From Winogradskyella aurantiaca (GTDB taxonomy: Bacteria > Bacteroidota > Bacteroidia > Flavobacteriales > Flavobacteriaceae): 64,000 nucleotides of DNA. Shown here one piece after another: positions 27,101 through 35,558 of this stretch. The position numbers and the translations under genes are program-made. The notes beneath the pieces are model-generated. The model did not search any database, was not told the DNA's origin, and worked only from the letters and a program-made list of their open reading frames with translations. The stretch is taken from NCBI RefSeq assembly GCF_003362725.1, contig NZ_QKTV01000009.1, positions 1 to 64,000 of the forward strand, given 5' to 3'. The first letter of the stretch is position 1; every line of letters starts with the position of its first letter.

Positions 27101-28192
27101 GAATTCTGGGCAGATGGACCTGATTCAGAAACGCCACCTGGACATTGGTTCACTATTTTGAATTACGTGAATGATCATCCAATGTTCGAAAAGAAATTTC
27201 GAGGTGAAGGTGATATACTAAACGATTTAGAGTGGGATGTAAAGTCTTATTTTATTCTTGGGGCCACAATGCATGATGCGGCGATTGCAGCTTGGAGTGT
27301 TAAAGGTTGGTACGATTACATTCGACCTATATCTGCCTTGAGATATATGGCTGCGGAACAAGGTCAGAGTTCTAGTCCAGAATTACCTAATTATAGCATC
27401 TCGGGAATACCATTAGTAGATGGTTATATTGAAATGGTCGAAGAAGGGGATGCCTTGGCTGGTCCTGGCAATGTTAATGTTGGAAAAATCAAACTTTATA
27501 CATGGCGTGGTCATGATTACATTGATGATACCGATGTAGATGTTGCTGGTGTTGGATGGATTTTGGCTGAGGATTGGTATCCTTATCAACGACCTACCTT
27601 TGTAACACCACCATTTGCTGGGTTTGTTTCAGGACATTCTACCTATTCACGCGCAGCTGCAGAAATTCTAACGAAGTTAACAGGTTCTGAATATTTTCCG
27701 GGGGGGATGGGTGAATTTGTCGCTCGGAAAAATGAATTCCTGGTTTTTGAAGAAGGACCTTCTCAAGATGTTGTTCTTCAATGGGCTACATATAGAGATG
27801 CGTCCGATCAAACCAGTTTATCACGTATATGGGGAGGTATTCATCCACCGGCAGATGACATTCCTGGGCGATTAATTGGAATTGAGGTAGCACAAGATAC
27901 CTGGGAGTTAGCACTTCCATATTTTAGTGAAGAGGAAGTACCTCTAGACCCAAATGAACCAATTAAAGTATATCCAGTTCCAACACAGGATAGGCGACTT
28001 AATGTGACTAACACCAATGAGAATACAGAAATTCAAATATTCGATTTGCGTGGGCGTTTGATAGCCATACCAAGAATTGATTACGATGGTCAATCCAAAA
28101 TAAGTACAATTCATATTTCATCATCTACTTCCTCGGGTCCCTATTTGCTAGTGGTTAATGGTGAAACTAGAATGGTAGTTATTGAAAACTAG
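24149..28192 (+). CDS. secreted FG-GAP/UnbV - vanadium haloperoxidase (PAP2) fusion with T9SS sorting domain
   Basis: 1347-residue secreted protein. A signal peptide (cleavage near LISAQT) is followed by seven FG-GAP/VCBS-type repeats, each with a Ca-binding D-x-D/N-x-D-G-x-x-D loop (DYDGDNDLD, DYNNDGFPD, DYNNDGYLD, DFNEDGYMD, DYNLDGAFD, DFDLDGDED, DYDNDGDLD), enough for a seven-bladed propeller; an ASPIC/UnbV domain (about 430-505); a Cys-rich CTDPTSCSYNPDA..DDGSC motif near 531-550; a beta-sandwich/PKD-like segment; and a haloperoxidase/PAP2 domain from about 650. Its active-site pattern is intact: K1052-x6-R1059-P, S1161-G-H1163, S1225-R1226-x5-H1232-x3-D1236. The last 75 residues (KVYPVPTQDRRLNV, IFDLRGRLI) are a type A T9SS sorting domain. 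Whether it oxidises halide with vanadate or is a phosphatase cannot be told from sequence. Confidence 0.85.
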   Translation: MTHCVGKTTLKCGLWLVSFLNVFLISAQTFERVETTVGLSVLEENNGVAVADYDGDNDLDIFVVAIDKDDPTNSKTISRLFRNNNDGSFTDVTEFAGLTELLSQEEGGDDYFGLAGHKSGASWGDYNNDGFPDLFLTNSYKVQLWRNIGNGTFVNVTGISGFDGLNECRNTGATWFDYNNDGYLDIYISDWDECDSNQLFRNNGNSTFTNVTSQTNIQATNGLASYTAVPFDFNEDGYMDIYISNDFDEPNDLYINNEGNTFSNQSEAFGVNTMGDDMGITVGDYNLDGAFDIFITAIDNNFLLTNNGDNTFSENADALNVGNSFWAWGTRFADFDLDGDEDLFVANGYEFETRNVEPNFYYRNNFIEGGNSFEDISAQLGLNEETISVEAIDWDYDNDGDLDLFVTNSNTNSFFYENKVLNFDDAAPTRNWLKIKLQGTISNRDAIGTVVEITTTEGTYSRYYSGVGFLGQSLRPVHFGLNQIGEIQEITVKWPSGLEETYEDLEVNQTYKLTEAQGIENLNIQPSEKIYGCTDPTSCSYNPDATLDDGSCTYLETGAISGNTNSSFLSVETYSFPIAAGSTAQWSVIGGHIENGQGTGSITVEWEIEEEGQVSVREFGENCAGEERNISVSLSASDLPDNISISRLWNEALLEAIRNDFARPTVHARNLFHTSIAMYDIWATYNEGARPYLLGNSVNGFTSDLETFIPIEPIDDAMNRAISYAMYRIISHRFQTAPEFELIQRRIDLIMEKLDYDTNYSSVLYEFGNAAAFGNYVAQVIINYGLQDGSRETSGYDNAYYQPVNEPYGLELTNNPPTEHPNRWRPLGLDIFIDQGGNVVDGNVPEFLSPEWGNVFSFALKDEDLTSYERDENTFKVYHDPQDPPYISLTENNAMSDAYKWGFSMVSVWQSHLDPADGVMWDISPASKGNVDISLYPSGYDEYPNFYNFFEGSATNIGHTINPVTGSPYQPNMVPRGDYARVLAEFWADGPDSETPPGHWFTILNYVNDHPMFEKKFRGEGDILNDLEWDVKSYFILGATMHDAAIAAWSVKGWYDYIRPISALRYMAAEQGQSSSPELPNYSISGIPLVDGYIEMVEEGDALAGPGNVNVGKIKLYTWRGHDYIDDTDVDVAGVGWILAEDWYPYQRPTFVTPPFAGFVSGHSTYSRAAAEILTKLTGSEYFPGGMGEFVARKNEFLVFEEGPSQDVVLQWATYRDASDQTSLSRIWGGIHPPADDIPGRLIGIEVAQDTWELALPYFSEEEVPLDPNEPIKVYPVPTQDRRLNVTNTNENTEIQIFDLRGRLIAIPRIDYDGQSKISTIHISSSTSSGPYLLVVNGETRMVVIEN

Positions 28193-28210
28193 ATAAACTA
28201 TTCTCATTAT

Positions 28211-28804
28211 TTGGATTCTCTTCCCTCATACATTCCGTCTCACTCAGTTACTCATGTCTTACAACTAATTAAGGATGAGGACCTTGAGATCAAAATTAAA
28301 AATGAGCGAAAAACTAGGCATGGTGATTACCGGAGATTGCCAAATGGAAAGCATCAAATAACAGTCAATTCAAATCTAAACCCCTATAAGTTTCTTATTA
28401 CGCTTATTCATGAGATTGCTCATTTACGAGCATATAAGGAATATGGTAACCAAATCAAACCTCATGGTCGCGAATGGAAACAAACCTTTCAAAAGCTTAT
28501 GCTACCACTAATACATCCTAACATTTTCCCAGAGGAACTTTTGGCTAAGGTGGCCAAGCATTTTATTAATCCTAAAGCCAGTAGCGATACTGATGGTCAA
28601 TTGGCATTGGCGCTTAGGAAATATAATGCTGATACGGATAAAATTATGGTTGTACAGATAGCGGAAGGGCGAAAATTTAAACTGCATAACGGTAAGGTGT
28701 TTGAAAGAGGGGTGCAACGTAGGAAGCGCATAGAATGTAAAGAAATTCAATCAGGTAAATGGTATTTATTTAATCCTTATGCCGAGGTTGACATAATCAA
28801 ATAA
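28211..28804 (+). CDS. SprT-like zinc metallopeptidase domain protein
   Basis: 197 residues with zinc motif HEIAH (His67, Glu68, His71) in LITLIHEIAHLRAY followed by HGREW, matching the SprT/Spartan-type family, in which eukaryotic members cleave DNA-protein crosslinks. The bacterial role is unclear. The start is TTG at 28211: no ATG occurs in frame before the active site and an upstream stop bounds the frame. Lies 18 bp after the haloperoxidase fusion and 30 bp before the GDP-mannose pyrophosphorylase gene. Confidence 0.82.
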   Translation: MDSLPSYIPSHSVTHVLQLIKDEDLEIKIKNERKTRHGDYRRLPNGKHQITVNSNLNPYKFLITLIHEIAHLRAYKEYGNQIKPHGREWKQTFQKLMLPLIHPNIFPEELLAKVAKHFINPKASSDTDGQLALALRKYNADTDKIMVVQIAEGRKFKLHNGKVFERGVQRRKRIECKEIQSGKWYLFNPYAEVDIIK

Positions 28805-28834
28805 AAATCAATAAATTAGTAAGGAAGAAGTTAC

Positions 28835-29920
28835 ATGATACATCATAAAAATAATTACGCTATTCTTATGGCAGGTGGAGTTGGTTCAAGATTTTGGCCA
28901 ATTAGCACTCAGGATTTTCCAAAACAATTTCACGACATGCTTGGAACAGGTGATACCTTAATCCAAAAAACGTTTAATCGTTTGGCGAACCTCATTCCAA
29001 AAGAAAACATATTCATTCTCACGAATGAAAGGTATAACGATCTTGTTCTTGAGCAACTCCCAGAAATCACCCAAAGACAGGTGGTGCTTGAGCCTGCAAT
29101 GCGCAACACAGCCCCATGTATTTTGTATGCAGCAATGAAAATTAAGAAAGAAAACCAGAATGCGGTTATGATTGTTGCACCAAGTGATCATTGGATAGAA
29201 GATGAAGCGGCCTTTACAGAAAATGTTGCTGCGGCATTATCCTATTGTCAAAATAATGACGCCCTTGTAACTCTTGGTATTCAACCAACATTTCCAAATA
29301 CAGGTTATGGGTACATTGAATTTGATAAGACATCTGATAATAGACTTAAACCAGTACATCAATTTCGGGAAAAGCCAGATTACGAAACAGCTAAAGAGTT
29401 TATAGAAAAAGGAAATTTTCTTTGGAATGCCGGTATTTTTATGTGGAGTGCCTCATCTATATTAAAAGCTTTTCAATCTTACCAGCCTGGTTTGTATGCG
29501 TTATTTGAAAAGGGAATGGATGTGTACAATACAGACGGAGAGACTGAGTTTATTAAGAGTCATTATGAGATGGCCGAGAATATATCAGTTGATTATGCTA
29601 TAATGGAACCTTCAGGGAATGTCTATGTTATTGCTGCTACGTTTGATTGGAATGATCTAGGCACCTGGGGAAGTCTATATGATAAATTAGACAAAGATGA
29701 ACAAAATAACGCTATTGTCAATTCTGAAACCTATGTCTTGGAGTCGTCATCAAATATGATTCGAAGTAAGAAGGGGAAACTTATTGTAGCGGATGGAATA
29801 GAAGATTATATAATCGTGGATAAAGAAGACGTGCTTCTTATATACCCTAAAAAGAAAGAACAAGATATTAAATCACTTTTACAAGGAGTGAAAGATAAGT
29901 TTGGTAACACATACAGCTAA
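28835..29920 (+). CDS. manC: mannose-1-phosphate guanylyltransferase
   Basis: Makes GDP-mannose from mannose-1-phosphate and GTP for polysaccharide and glycoprotein synthesis. 361 residues, the nucleotidyltransferase domain without the C-terminal isomerase domain of bifunctional enzymes. Pyrophosphorylase signature AGGVGSRFWPIS near the N terminus followed by FPKQF; EPAMRNTAP and APSDHWI are typical; FREKPDYETAKEFI and WNAGIFMW are the sugar-binding blocks. A purine-rich AAGGAAG precedes the ATG. The symbol manC is by function only. Confidence 0.92.
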   Translation: MIHHKNNYAILMAGGVGSRFWPISTQDFPKQFHDMLGTGDTLIQKTFNRLANLIPKENIFILTNERYNDLVLEQLPEITQRQVVLEPAMRNTAPCILYAAMKIKKENQNAVMIVAPSDHWIEDEAAFTENVAAALSYCQNNDALVTLGIQPTFPNTGYGYIEFDKTSDNRLKPVHQFREKPDYETAKEFIEKGNFLWNAGIFMWSASSILKAFQSYQPGLYALFEKGMDVYNTDGETEFIKSHYEMAENISVDYAIMEPSGNVYVIAATFDWNDLGTWGSLYDKLDKDEQNNAIVNSETYVLESSSNMIRSKKGKLIVADGIEDYIIVDKEDVLLIYPKKKEQDIKSLLQGVKDKFGNTYS

Positions 29921-29925
29921 AATTT

Positions 29926-31428
29926 ATGGAAGAAAACAAGTTTAATTTCTCAGAAGAGACCCCGGACGAAATACAAGATAAAAAGGTAGCGGAATCAAAA
30001 AAGGCTATTAAGGAAGATGCCAAGGAACTAGCTACTAATGTTAGGGGGTTTTTGAGTGAATTGCTTGATTTTAGACACGATACGGATCGGGAACAAACTA
30101 TTGCAGCAATAAAGGCCGACATACCTTTTAAGGGAGCCACAGCATGGATTTTAATTTGTTCCATATTTGTTGCCTCAATTGGTTTGAATGCCAATTCTAC
30201 TGCAGTGGTAATAGGTGCCATGTTAATTTCACCATTAATGGGTCCAATTTTAGGAATTGGGCTCTCGGTAGCGGTGAATGATATTGACACATTACGAAAG
30301 TCATTAATCAATTTTGGTGTCATGATTCTCTTGAGCGTTTTAACCGCCTTTTTGTTTTTCTGGTTATTTCCTTTAAGTGATGATTCTTCTGAATTGCTAG
30401 CCAGGACAAGACCAGATATAAGAGATGTTCTAATTGCCTTCTTTGGTGGTTTGGCCTTAATAATCGCAAGAACAAAGAAGGGTACTATTGCCTCTGTTAT
30501 TTTTGGTGTTGCCATTGCAACGGCCTTAATGCCTCCTTTGTGTACTGTAGGATTTGGACTTTCTTATGCGTTACAAGATAATTTTGACACTGGTATCAGG
30601 TTTGCTGCCGGGGCCATGTATTTGTTTACTATCAACACCATATTTATAGCCTTGGCTACCTTCTTAACTGTAAAGATCTTAAAGTTTCCAATGCTGAAAT
30701 ATGCAAATTCGAAGCGCAGAAGGTTTATATCTCGAGTTGCTACAGTATTGGCTATTATTGCCATGGTGCCAGCAATTTGGACCTTTGTTGATGTACTCCG
30801 TGAAAGTAACTTTTATAGAGATGCAGAACGGTTCATGGATAAGGAATTGAAGGAACTGGCTACCATTGAAATTGGAAATTATGAGTATCTCAAAAGAAAT
30901 ACTGTTGCAGTTTACCAAGATAAAGACAACAAGTATATTGAGATAAATTCTTATGGACTGGATGATATAAAAGAAAGTACCATTTCCATACTTGAAAGTA
31001 GAATGCAAGATTATCCTGCACTTCAAAATGCTAGGTTATTCGTGAATCAGGATATGGATCCGCAGCAGGACCAAATGAAATATATTCAGCAGTTGCGAAT
31101 TAGAGATTCTATTGAATTGGTTAATAATGCCAACCGTATCAAGTTACTTGAAAGCCAAGCGCTTGAATTAGCAAATTATAGAAGATTGGAGATTCCTTTT
31201 AATGAAGTTGCTGAGGAGGCACGGATAAATTATAAGGATATTGAGAATTTTAGCTTTTATAATCGCTTGTCTACTAACTTCTCAAAGACAGATACTATTC
31301 CTGTGGTTGTTATAAAATGGAATGAGAAAATGAAACGCAAAGTCTTTAAAGAGGATAGTGAAAAAGTGGAAGCATGGCTAAAGTATAAACTTAAAATGGA
31401 TAAGCTAGTTGTAAGCCACGTGCGTTAA
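29926..31428 (+). CDS. DUF389 multi-pass membrane protein
   Basis: 500 residues. A charged cytosolic N terminus (1-60) is followed by a membrane domain of about six helices (70-300) holding the DUF389 signature VVIGAMLISPLMGPILGIG and ARTKKGTIASVIFGVAIATALMPPLCT. The C-terminal 190 residues are soluble, helical and charged, with a short repeat-rich region. Family function is unknown; membership rests on the GAMLISPLMGP block. It begins 5 nt after the guanylyltransferase stop, and its stop codon abuts that of the convergent MlaF-type gene with no gap. Confidence 0.88.
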   Translation: MEENKFNFSEETPDEIQDKKVAESKKAIKEDAKELATNVRGFLSELLDFRHDTDREQTIAAIKADIPFKGATAWILICSIFVASIGLNANSTAVVIGAMLISPLMGPILGIGLSVAVNDIDTLRKSLINFGVMILLSVLTAFLFFWLFPLSDDSSELLARTRPDIRDVLIAFFGGLALIIARTKKGTIASVIFGVAIATALMPPLCTVGFGLSYALQDNFDTGIRFAAGAMYLFTINTIFIALATFLTVKILKFPMLKYANSKRRRFISRVATVLAIIAMVPAIWTFVDVLRESNFYRDAERFMDKELKELATIEIGNYEYLKRNTVAVYQDKDNKYIEINSYGLDDIKESTISILESRMQDYPALQNARLFVNQDMDPQQDQMKYIQQLRIRDSIELVNNANRIKLLESQALELANYRRLEIPFNEVAEEARINYKDIENFSFYNRLSTNFSKTDTIPVVVIKWNEKMKRKVFKEDSEKVEAWLKYKLKMDKLVVSHVR

Positions 31429-32196
31429 TTAGGTATTATCTTCTAAGTACATTTTGCGTACTTTTTTAAATAATTCTGAAGAATACACGAAATTGGTAAC
31501 GGCTTCATTATCGGTTTTAAAAATAGTGTCTTTAGACCCTTCCCATTCTTTGTGACCATTTTTTAGGAAGACAATTTTCTCACCAATTTCCATGACCGAG
31601 TTCATATCATGTGAGTTGATAACAGTGGTGATATTAAATTCATCGGTAATCTCCTGAATTAAATTATCAATGACAATGGCTGTTTTAGGGTCCAAACCTG
31701 AATTAGGCTCATCACAGAAAAGAAACTTTGGATTATTGACTATGGCCCTTGCAATGGCTACGCGTTTTTGCATCCCACCAGAGGCTTCGCTAGGCATTTT
31801 ATGTTGGGCGCCATCAAGATTAACTCGATTTAAGACTTGATTTACTCTGTCCTCCATTTCGCTTTTTGACTGTTTGGTGAACATGCGGAGTGGGAACATG
31901 ACATTTTCTGCAATAGTCATGGAGTCAAATAAGGCACTGCCTTGAAATACCATGCCTATATCAGCTCTTAAATCACGTTTTTCATTTGGGGTCATATCAT
32001 TTAAAGATTTTCCTTCATAGGAAATACTTCCTTTTTCATATGAATAGAGACCTAGTAAACATTTAAGAAATACAGTTTTTCCAGATCCGCTTTGCCCGAT
32101 GATCAAATTGGTTTTACCCTTTTCAAAAGAGGTAGAAATACCTTTGAGTATATGGGCGTCTCCGAATGACTTATGTAAATTATCGACAACAATCAT
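31429..32196 (-). CDS. ABC transporter ATP-binding protein, MlaF/Mkl type
   Basis: ATPase of an MCE-linked phospholipid transport system between inner and outer membrane. 255 residues with Walker A IGQSGSGKT (about 33-41), signature ASGGMQKRVAIARA, Walker B FLFCDEPNSGLD and the switch His in VINSHDM. The ASGGM-type signature and small size are typical of MlaF-like proteins. Its ATG overlaps the permease stop (TAATG), so the two are translationally coupled. No MCE-domain (MlaD) gene lies next to them in this window. Confidence 0.9.
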   Translation of the reverse strand: MIVVDNLHKSFGDAHILKGISTSFEKGKTNLIIGQSGSGKTVFLKCLLGLYSYEKGSISYEGKSLNDMTPNEKRDLRADIGMVFQGSALFDSMTIAENVMFPLRMFTKQSKSEMEDRVNQVLNRVNLDGAQHKMPSEASGGMQKRVAIARAIVNNPKFLFCDEPNSGLDPKTAIVIDNLIQEITDEFNITTVINSHDMNSVMEIGEKIVFLKNGHKEWEGSKDTIFKTDNEAVTNFVYSSELFKKVRKMYLEDNT

Positions 32197-32933
32197 TAGC
32201 CTAAAAGTAAACTGGTTATGAGGTAATTTAATAATATTATAACCACACTAGTCCATACAAATGAGGTTGTACTGGCCTTGCCCACTTCCAGAGCACCACC
32301 TCTCATGTAATAACCATAAAAAGAAGGTATTGTGGCTAGAATAAAAGCAAAAACCAGAGTTTTAATAAAGGCATAAATAATATGAAACGTTATGAAGTCT
32401 AATTGTACCCCCTGAATATAATCCTCATAAGAACCATAACCTCCATAAACACAAGCCACTAAACCACCTAAAATTCCGAGAAACATGGCGATTGAAATTG
32501 CAAAGGGGTAAAGCGATAAGGCAATTAATTTAGGGAAGACTAGATAATTAAGAGAATTGATTCCCATGACTTCAAGTGCATCAATCTGCTCAGTTACTCT
32601 CATAGTTCCAATACTTGAAGTGATAAACGAACCAACTTTTCCGGCCATAATAATGGAAATAAAAGTTGGTGCAAATTCTAAGATAATGGACTGTCTTGTT
32701 GCAAACCCAACTAAATATTTGGGGATTAATGGGTTACTTATATTTAAAGAAGTTTGAATAGCTACAACACCACCTACAAAAAAGGAAATGAAAGCAACAA
32801 TTCCGAGAGAATTGATAATAAGGTCATCAATATCCTTAAGAATAAGATTTTTCATCACCGACCATTTGGTTGGTTTTCTGAACATATCTTTAATCATCAG
32901 GAAATAAACACCAATATTATGAAGGTACTTCAT
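32196..32933 (-). CDS. MlaE-family ABC transporter permease
   Basis: Inner-membrane permease of the MlaFE-type lipid transporter. 245 residues with about five hydrophobic segments; the conserved MlaE block is seen as VLEFAPTFISIIMAGKVGSFITSSIGTMRVTEQIDALEVMGI in the ORF (ILEFAPT, GKVGSF, EQIDALEVMGIN). Upstream gene of the MlaF partner on the minus strand. Divergent from the PafA-like gene, 113 bp apart. A weak -7-like element (TACTTTAG at 32959-32952) could serve it. Confidence 0.9.
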   Translation of the reverse strand: MKYLHNIGVYFLMIKDMFRKPTKWSVMKNLILKDIDDLIINSLGIVAFISFFVGGVVAIQTSLNISNPLIPKYLVGFATRQSIILEFAPTFISIIMAGKVGSFITSSIGTMRVTEQIDALEVMGINSLNYLVFPKLIALSLYPFAISIAMFLGILGGLVACVYGGYGSYEDYIQGVQLDFITFHIIYAFIKTLVFAFILATIPSFYGYYMRGGALEVGKASTTSFVWTSVVIILLNYLITSLLLG

Positions 32934-33014
32934 AGACGCTCGAATCGTTTGCTAAAGTATAAAAAAAGCCTAGTTTATTAATGCAATTTTAAATGAAGAT
33001 AAAACAATAGTTGT

Positions 33015-33022
33015 AATTTTGA
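33015..33022 (+). promoter_or_regulatory. candidate promoter -7 element of the alkaline phosphatase gene
   Basis: TAATTTTG fits TAnnTTTG and lies 24 bp before the ATG. No -33 TTG is seen. Confidence 0.42.
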
Positions 33023-33046
33023 CAACAGTGACGAAAGACCATTAAA

Positions 33047-34705
33047 ATGAAGCAAACAGTTCTTTATTTACTCTTTATAACCTTAAGCTTTTCTTCTTGT
33101 ATTGATCAATCAAAATCAAACACTTCGAGATCAAGTTCATCTGAGGTAGCTCCGAAACTTGTGGTAGGAATTGTGGTTGATCAGATGCGATATGATTATT
33201 TAACGCGATTCCAATCGCACTACAGTGAAGGTGGCTTTAAGCGTATGATGCGAGAAGGATTTAATTGTAAAAACAATCACTTTAATTATGTGCCTACTTA
33301 TACGGGACCAGGGCACGCATCGGTTTATACAGGTACCACGCCTAAATACCACGGCATTATTTCTAATAATTGGTACGATAAAGAATTAAAGAAAACAGTT
33401 TATTGTGCATCTGATTACAAGGTTAGATCTGTGGGAACAGAGTCTATGGCTGGTAAGATGTCGCCAAATAAGATGCTGACTACAAGTTTTGCAGATGAAA
33501 ATCGTTTGTTTACTCAAATGCGGGGAAAAACAATAGGAGTGGCCATAAAGGATAGGGGTGCTATCTTGCCAGCAGGCCATACAGCCAATGCTGCTTATTG
33601 GTTTCATGGTGCTGATGAAGGATTGTGGATCACTAGTGATTTTTACAGAGAGGAATTACCAGAATGGGTCAATGAGTTTAACGCATCTGGCGCTGTTAAG
33701 GCGTATTTAAAAGTATGGGACACATATGACCCAATAGATACCTACAAGCAAAGCGGGGATGATCTTAATAATTTTGAGACAGGTTTTAACGGACAGGAAA
33801 CCGCAACTTTTCCTTATGATCTTAACAAGTTAAAAGATGCTAATGGTGGATATGACATTATAAAAACCTCACCTTTTGGGAATGCACTAACTACTGACTT
33901 TGCTATAGCGGCTATTAAAGGTGAGCAACTTGGTCAAGACTCGGATACTGATATATTAGCTCTAAGTTATTCTAGCACCGACTACATAGGACACAATTTT
34001 GGCGTTAATTCTAAAGAGGTTCAAGACACTTATATTAGATTAGATAAAGACCTAGAGCGTTTATTTAATTATCTAGATGAGTTTGTTGGTGAAGGTGAAT
34101 ATACTGTATTTTTAACGGCAGACCATGGTGCTGTAGACGTCCCTGCATATTTGCAATCGGTAAATATACCAGCTGGCTATCTGGATTACAATGATCGAAA
34201 AAGGCGTTTTCAGGAATTTTTATTTAATACTTATGGCACTAATGAATTGGTTGAGAATGTAAGTAACAATCAAATTTTCCTTAACAAAAAAGTTCTAAAA
34301 GAACTTAATTTGGATATTCACGAAGTTGAACAAGCCTTGGTTGATGAACAAATAAGCTATCCTAATATTTCAAAGGTTTATACAGCAACGACCATGAACA
34401 GCACCAATTTTACTCATGGTATAGAAGCATTGCTACAAAATGGGTTTAACCAGAAAAGATCAGGAGACGTAATAATTGTGGATGATATTGCTCACATAGC
34501 ATATAGTAAAACAGGATCAACTCATGGAAGTGGTCTTAATTATGACACCCATGTTCCTCTTTTATTTTTTGGGAAAGGAATATCTCACGGTCAAACATTA
34601 GAAAAAACGACAATTCCAGATATTGCACCAACTATGTCAGCGTTACTTGGTATTAGTTTTCCAAACGGAGCTACTGGAAAACCCTTAGAAATTGTGTTAG
34701 ATTAA
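33047..34705 (+). CDS. PafA-like alkaline phosphatase lipoprotein
   Basis: Predicted periplasmic or surface phosphomonoesterase of the type I phosphodiesterase/alkaline-phosphatase superfamily. 552 residues, with signal peptide and a Cys at 18 (SFSSC) that could be lipidated. Active-site elements follow PafA: metal-ligand Asp45 in VVDQMR, nucleophile Thr86 in PTYTGPGH, Asn107/108 in SNNWY, then DYIGH, ADHGA and a late GSTHGSGLNYDTH. PafA enzymes are reported to be insensitive to phosphate repression and important in marine Bacteroidota. The stop overlaps the convergent glycosyltransferase stop in a shared TTAA. Confidence 0.88.
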   Translation: MKQTVLYLLFITLSFSSCIDQSKSNTSRSSSSEVAPKLVVGIVVDQMRYDYLTRFQSHYSEGGFKRMMREGFNCKNNHFNYVPTYTGPGHASVYTGTTPKYHGIISNNWYDKELKKTVYCASDYKVRSVGTESMAGKMSPNKMLTTSFADENRLFTQMRGKTIGVAIKDRGAILPAGHTANAAYWFHGADEGLWITSDFYREELPEWVNEFNASGAVKAYLKVWDTYDPIDTYKQSGDDLNNFETGFNGQETATFPYDLNKLKDANGGYDIIKTSPFGNALTTDFAIAAIKGEQLGQDSDTDILALSYSSTDYIGHNFGVNSKEVQDTYIRLDKDLERLFNYLDEFVGEGEYTVFLTADHGAVDVPAYLQSVNIPAGYLDYNDRKRRFQEFLFNTYGTNELVENVSNNQIFLNKKVLKELNLDIHEVEQALVDEQISYPNISKVYTATTMNSTNFTHGIEALLQNGFNQKRSGDVIIVDDIAHIAYSKTGSTHGSGLNYDTHVPLLFFGKGISHGQTLEKTTIPDIAPTMSALLGISFPNGATGKPLEIVLD

Positions 34706-35550
34706 AATAATTTCTGGAAAATTCCTTTCCATCGCTTTTGGCGGATAAAAGCCCCTTGATCCTTTGTAACTAAAGGTTCTTGCTTAATTCTTTTAGCTTT
34801 AAAATAACCTTGTAGGTAGTCCATAAACAAACGTGGCTTCTGTTTTTTTAAAGCTAGCTTTAAGCCTGAAATAGCTGTTATACCTAAACCATAGCGCATT
34901 CTATACATTGCCTCACCTTGCAATAATTTTGCTGCTTTGTTGTAGGTGTGTCCAGTAGGCTTTAGATGTTTTACCTTTAAAGAGTCATCAGTTAATATTT
35001 CCCAACCATAATATGAGGCAATGAGCTCATCAACAGTATCCCAGCCCATAGCTGGTTTGAGGCCACCAATTTCTTCAAAACAGGCACGACGGTAACACTT
35101 TAAAGCACCTCGAATATGATCTTTCCGGGTTAGATTTTCTAACACCCAAGTGCCTTTTTTTTCGATATAACAAAATCCTGATGCCATACCAAGTTTGTGA
35201 TGTCCATCGAAATGGGACATAAGTTTTTCTAGATAGTTCTTTGGAAAAATTAAGTCTGCATCGAACTTACAAATGAAGTCATAATCTTGTTTTACCAATT
35301 TAAAACCTTCATTGAAGGCATTAATTATTTTAGAACCAGGGAGATGATCATTTGAGCTTTCAATATCCACTAATTCAATCCAAGTATGTTGACTACAGTA
35401 TTCTAGAACCAGATTTCCAGTCTCATCACTGGAATTATCGTTAACGACAATTAATTGATATGGTGTAATGGTTTGTTCAATTAATGAATCAAGTGTTTGA
35501 CAAATGAAATCTGCTTCGTTATGGGCCGGTATGATGATCGCAACTTTCAA
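34702..35550 (-). CDS. glycosyltransferase family 2
   Basis: 282 residues with a GT-A fold start (IIPAHNEADFI, VVNDNSSDET) and metal-binding DAD in CKFDADLIFP. The C-terminal third is basic with a helical region, without clear TM segments. The acceptor is unknown. Third gene of a minus-strand set with a KAS III-like enzyme and a methyltransferase (8-bp gap to the methyltransferase), suggesting a shared lipid- or polysaccharide-linked product. Confidence 0.87.
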   Translation of the reverse strand: MKVAIIIPAHNEADFICQTLDSLIEQTITPYQLIVVNDNSSDETGNLVLEYCSQHTWIELVDIESSNDHLPGSKIINAFNEGFKLVKQDYDFICKFDADLIFPKNYLEKLMSHFDGHHKLGMASGFCYIEKKGTWVLENLTRKDHIRGALKCYRRACFEEIGGLKPAMGWDTVDELIASYYGWEILTDDSLKVKHLKPTGHTYNKAAKLLQGEAMYRMRYGLGITAISGLKLALKKQKPRLFMDYLQGYFKAKRIKQEPLVTKDQGAFIRQKRWKGIFQKLF

Positions 35551-35558
35551 GATGTATC

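Noticed and set aside
29868-30515. 215-residue open frame on the minus strand across the DUF389 gene start
   Set aside because: It is antisense to a well-supported membrane protein gene, its composition (Ser/Ala/Ile rich) is the mirror of hydrophobic codons, and no motif or start signal supports it.
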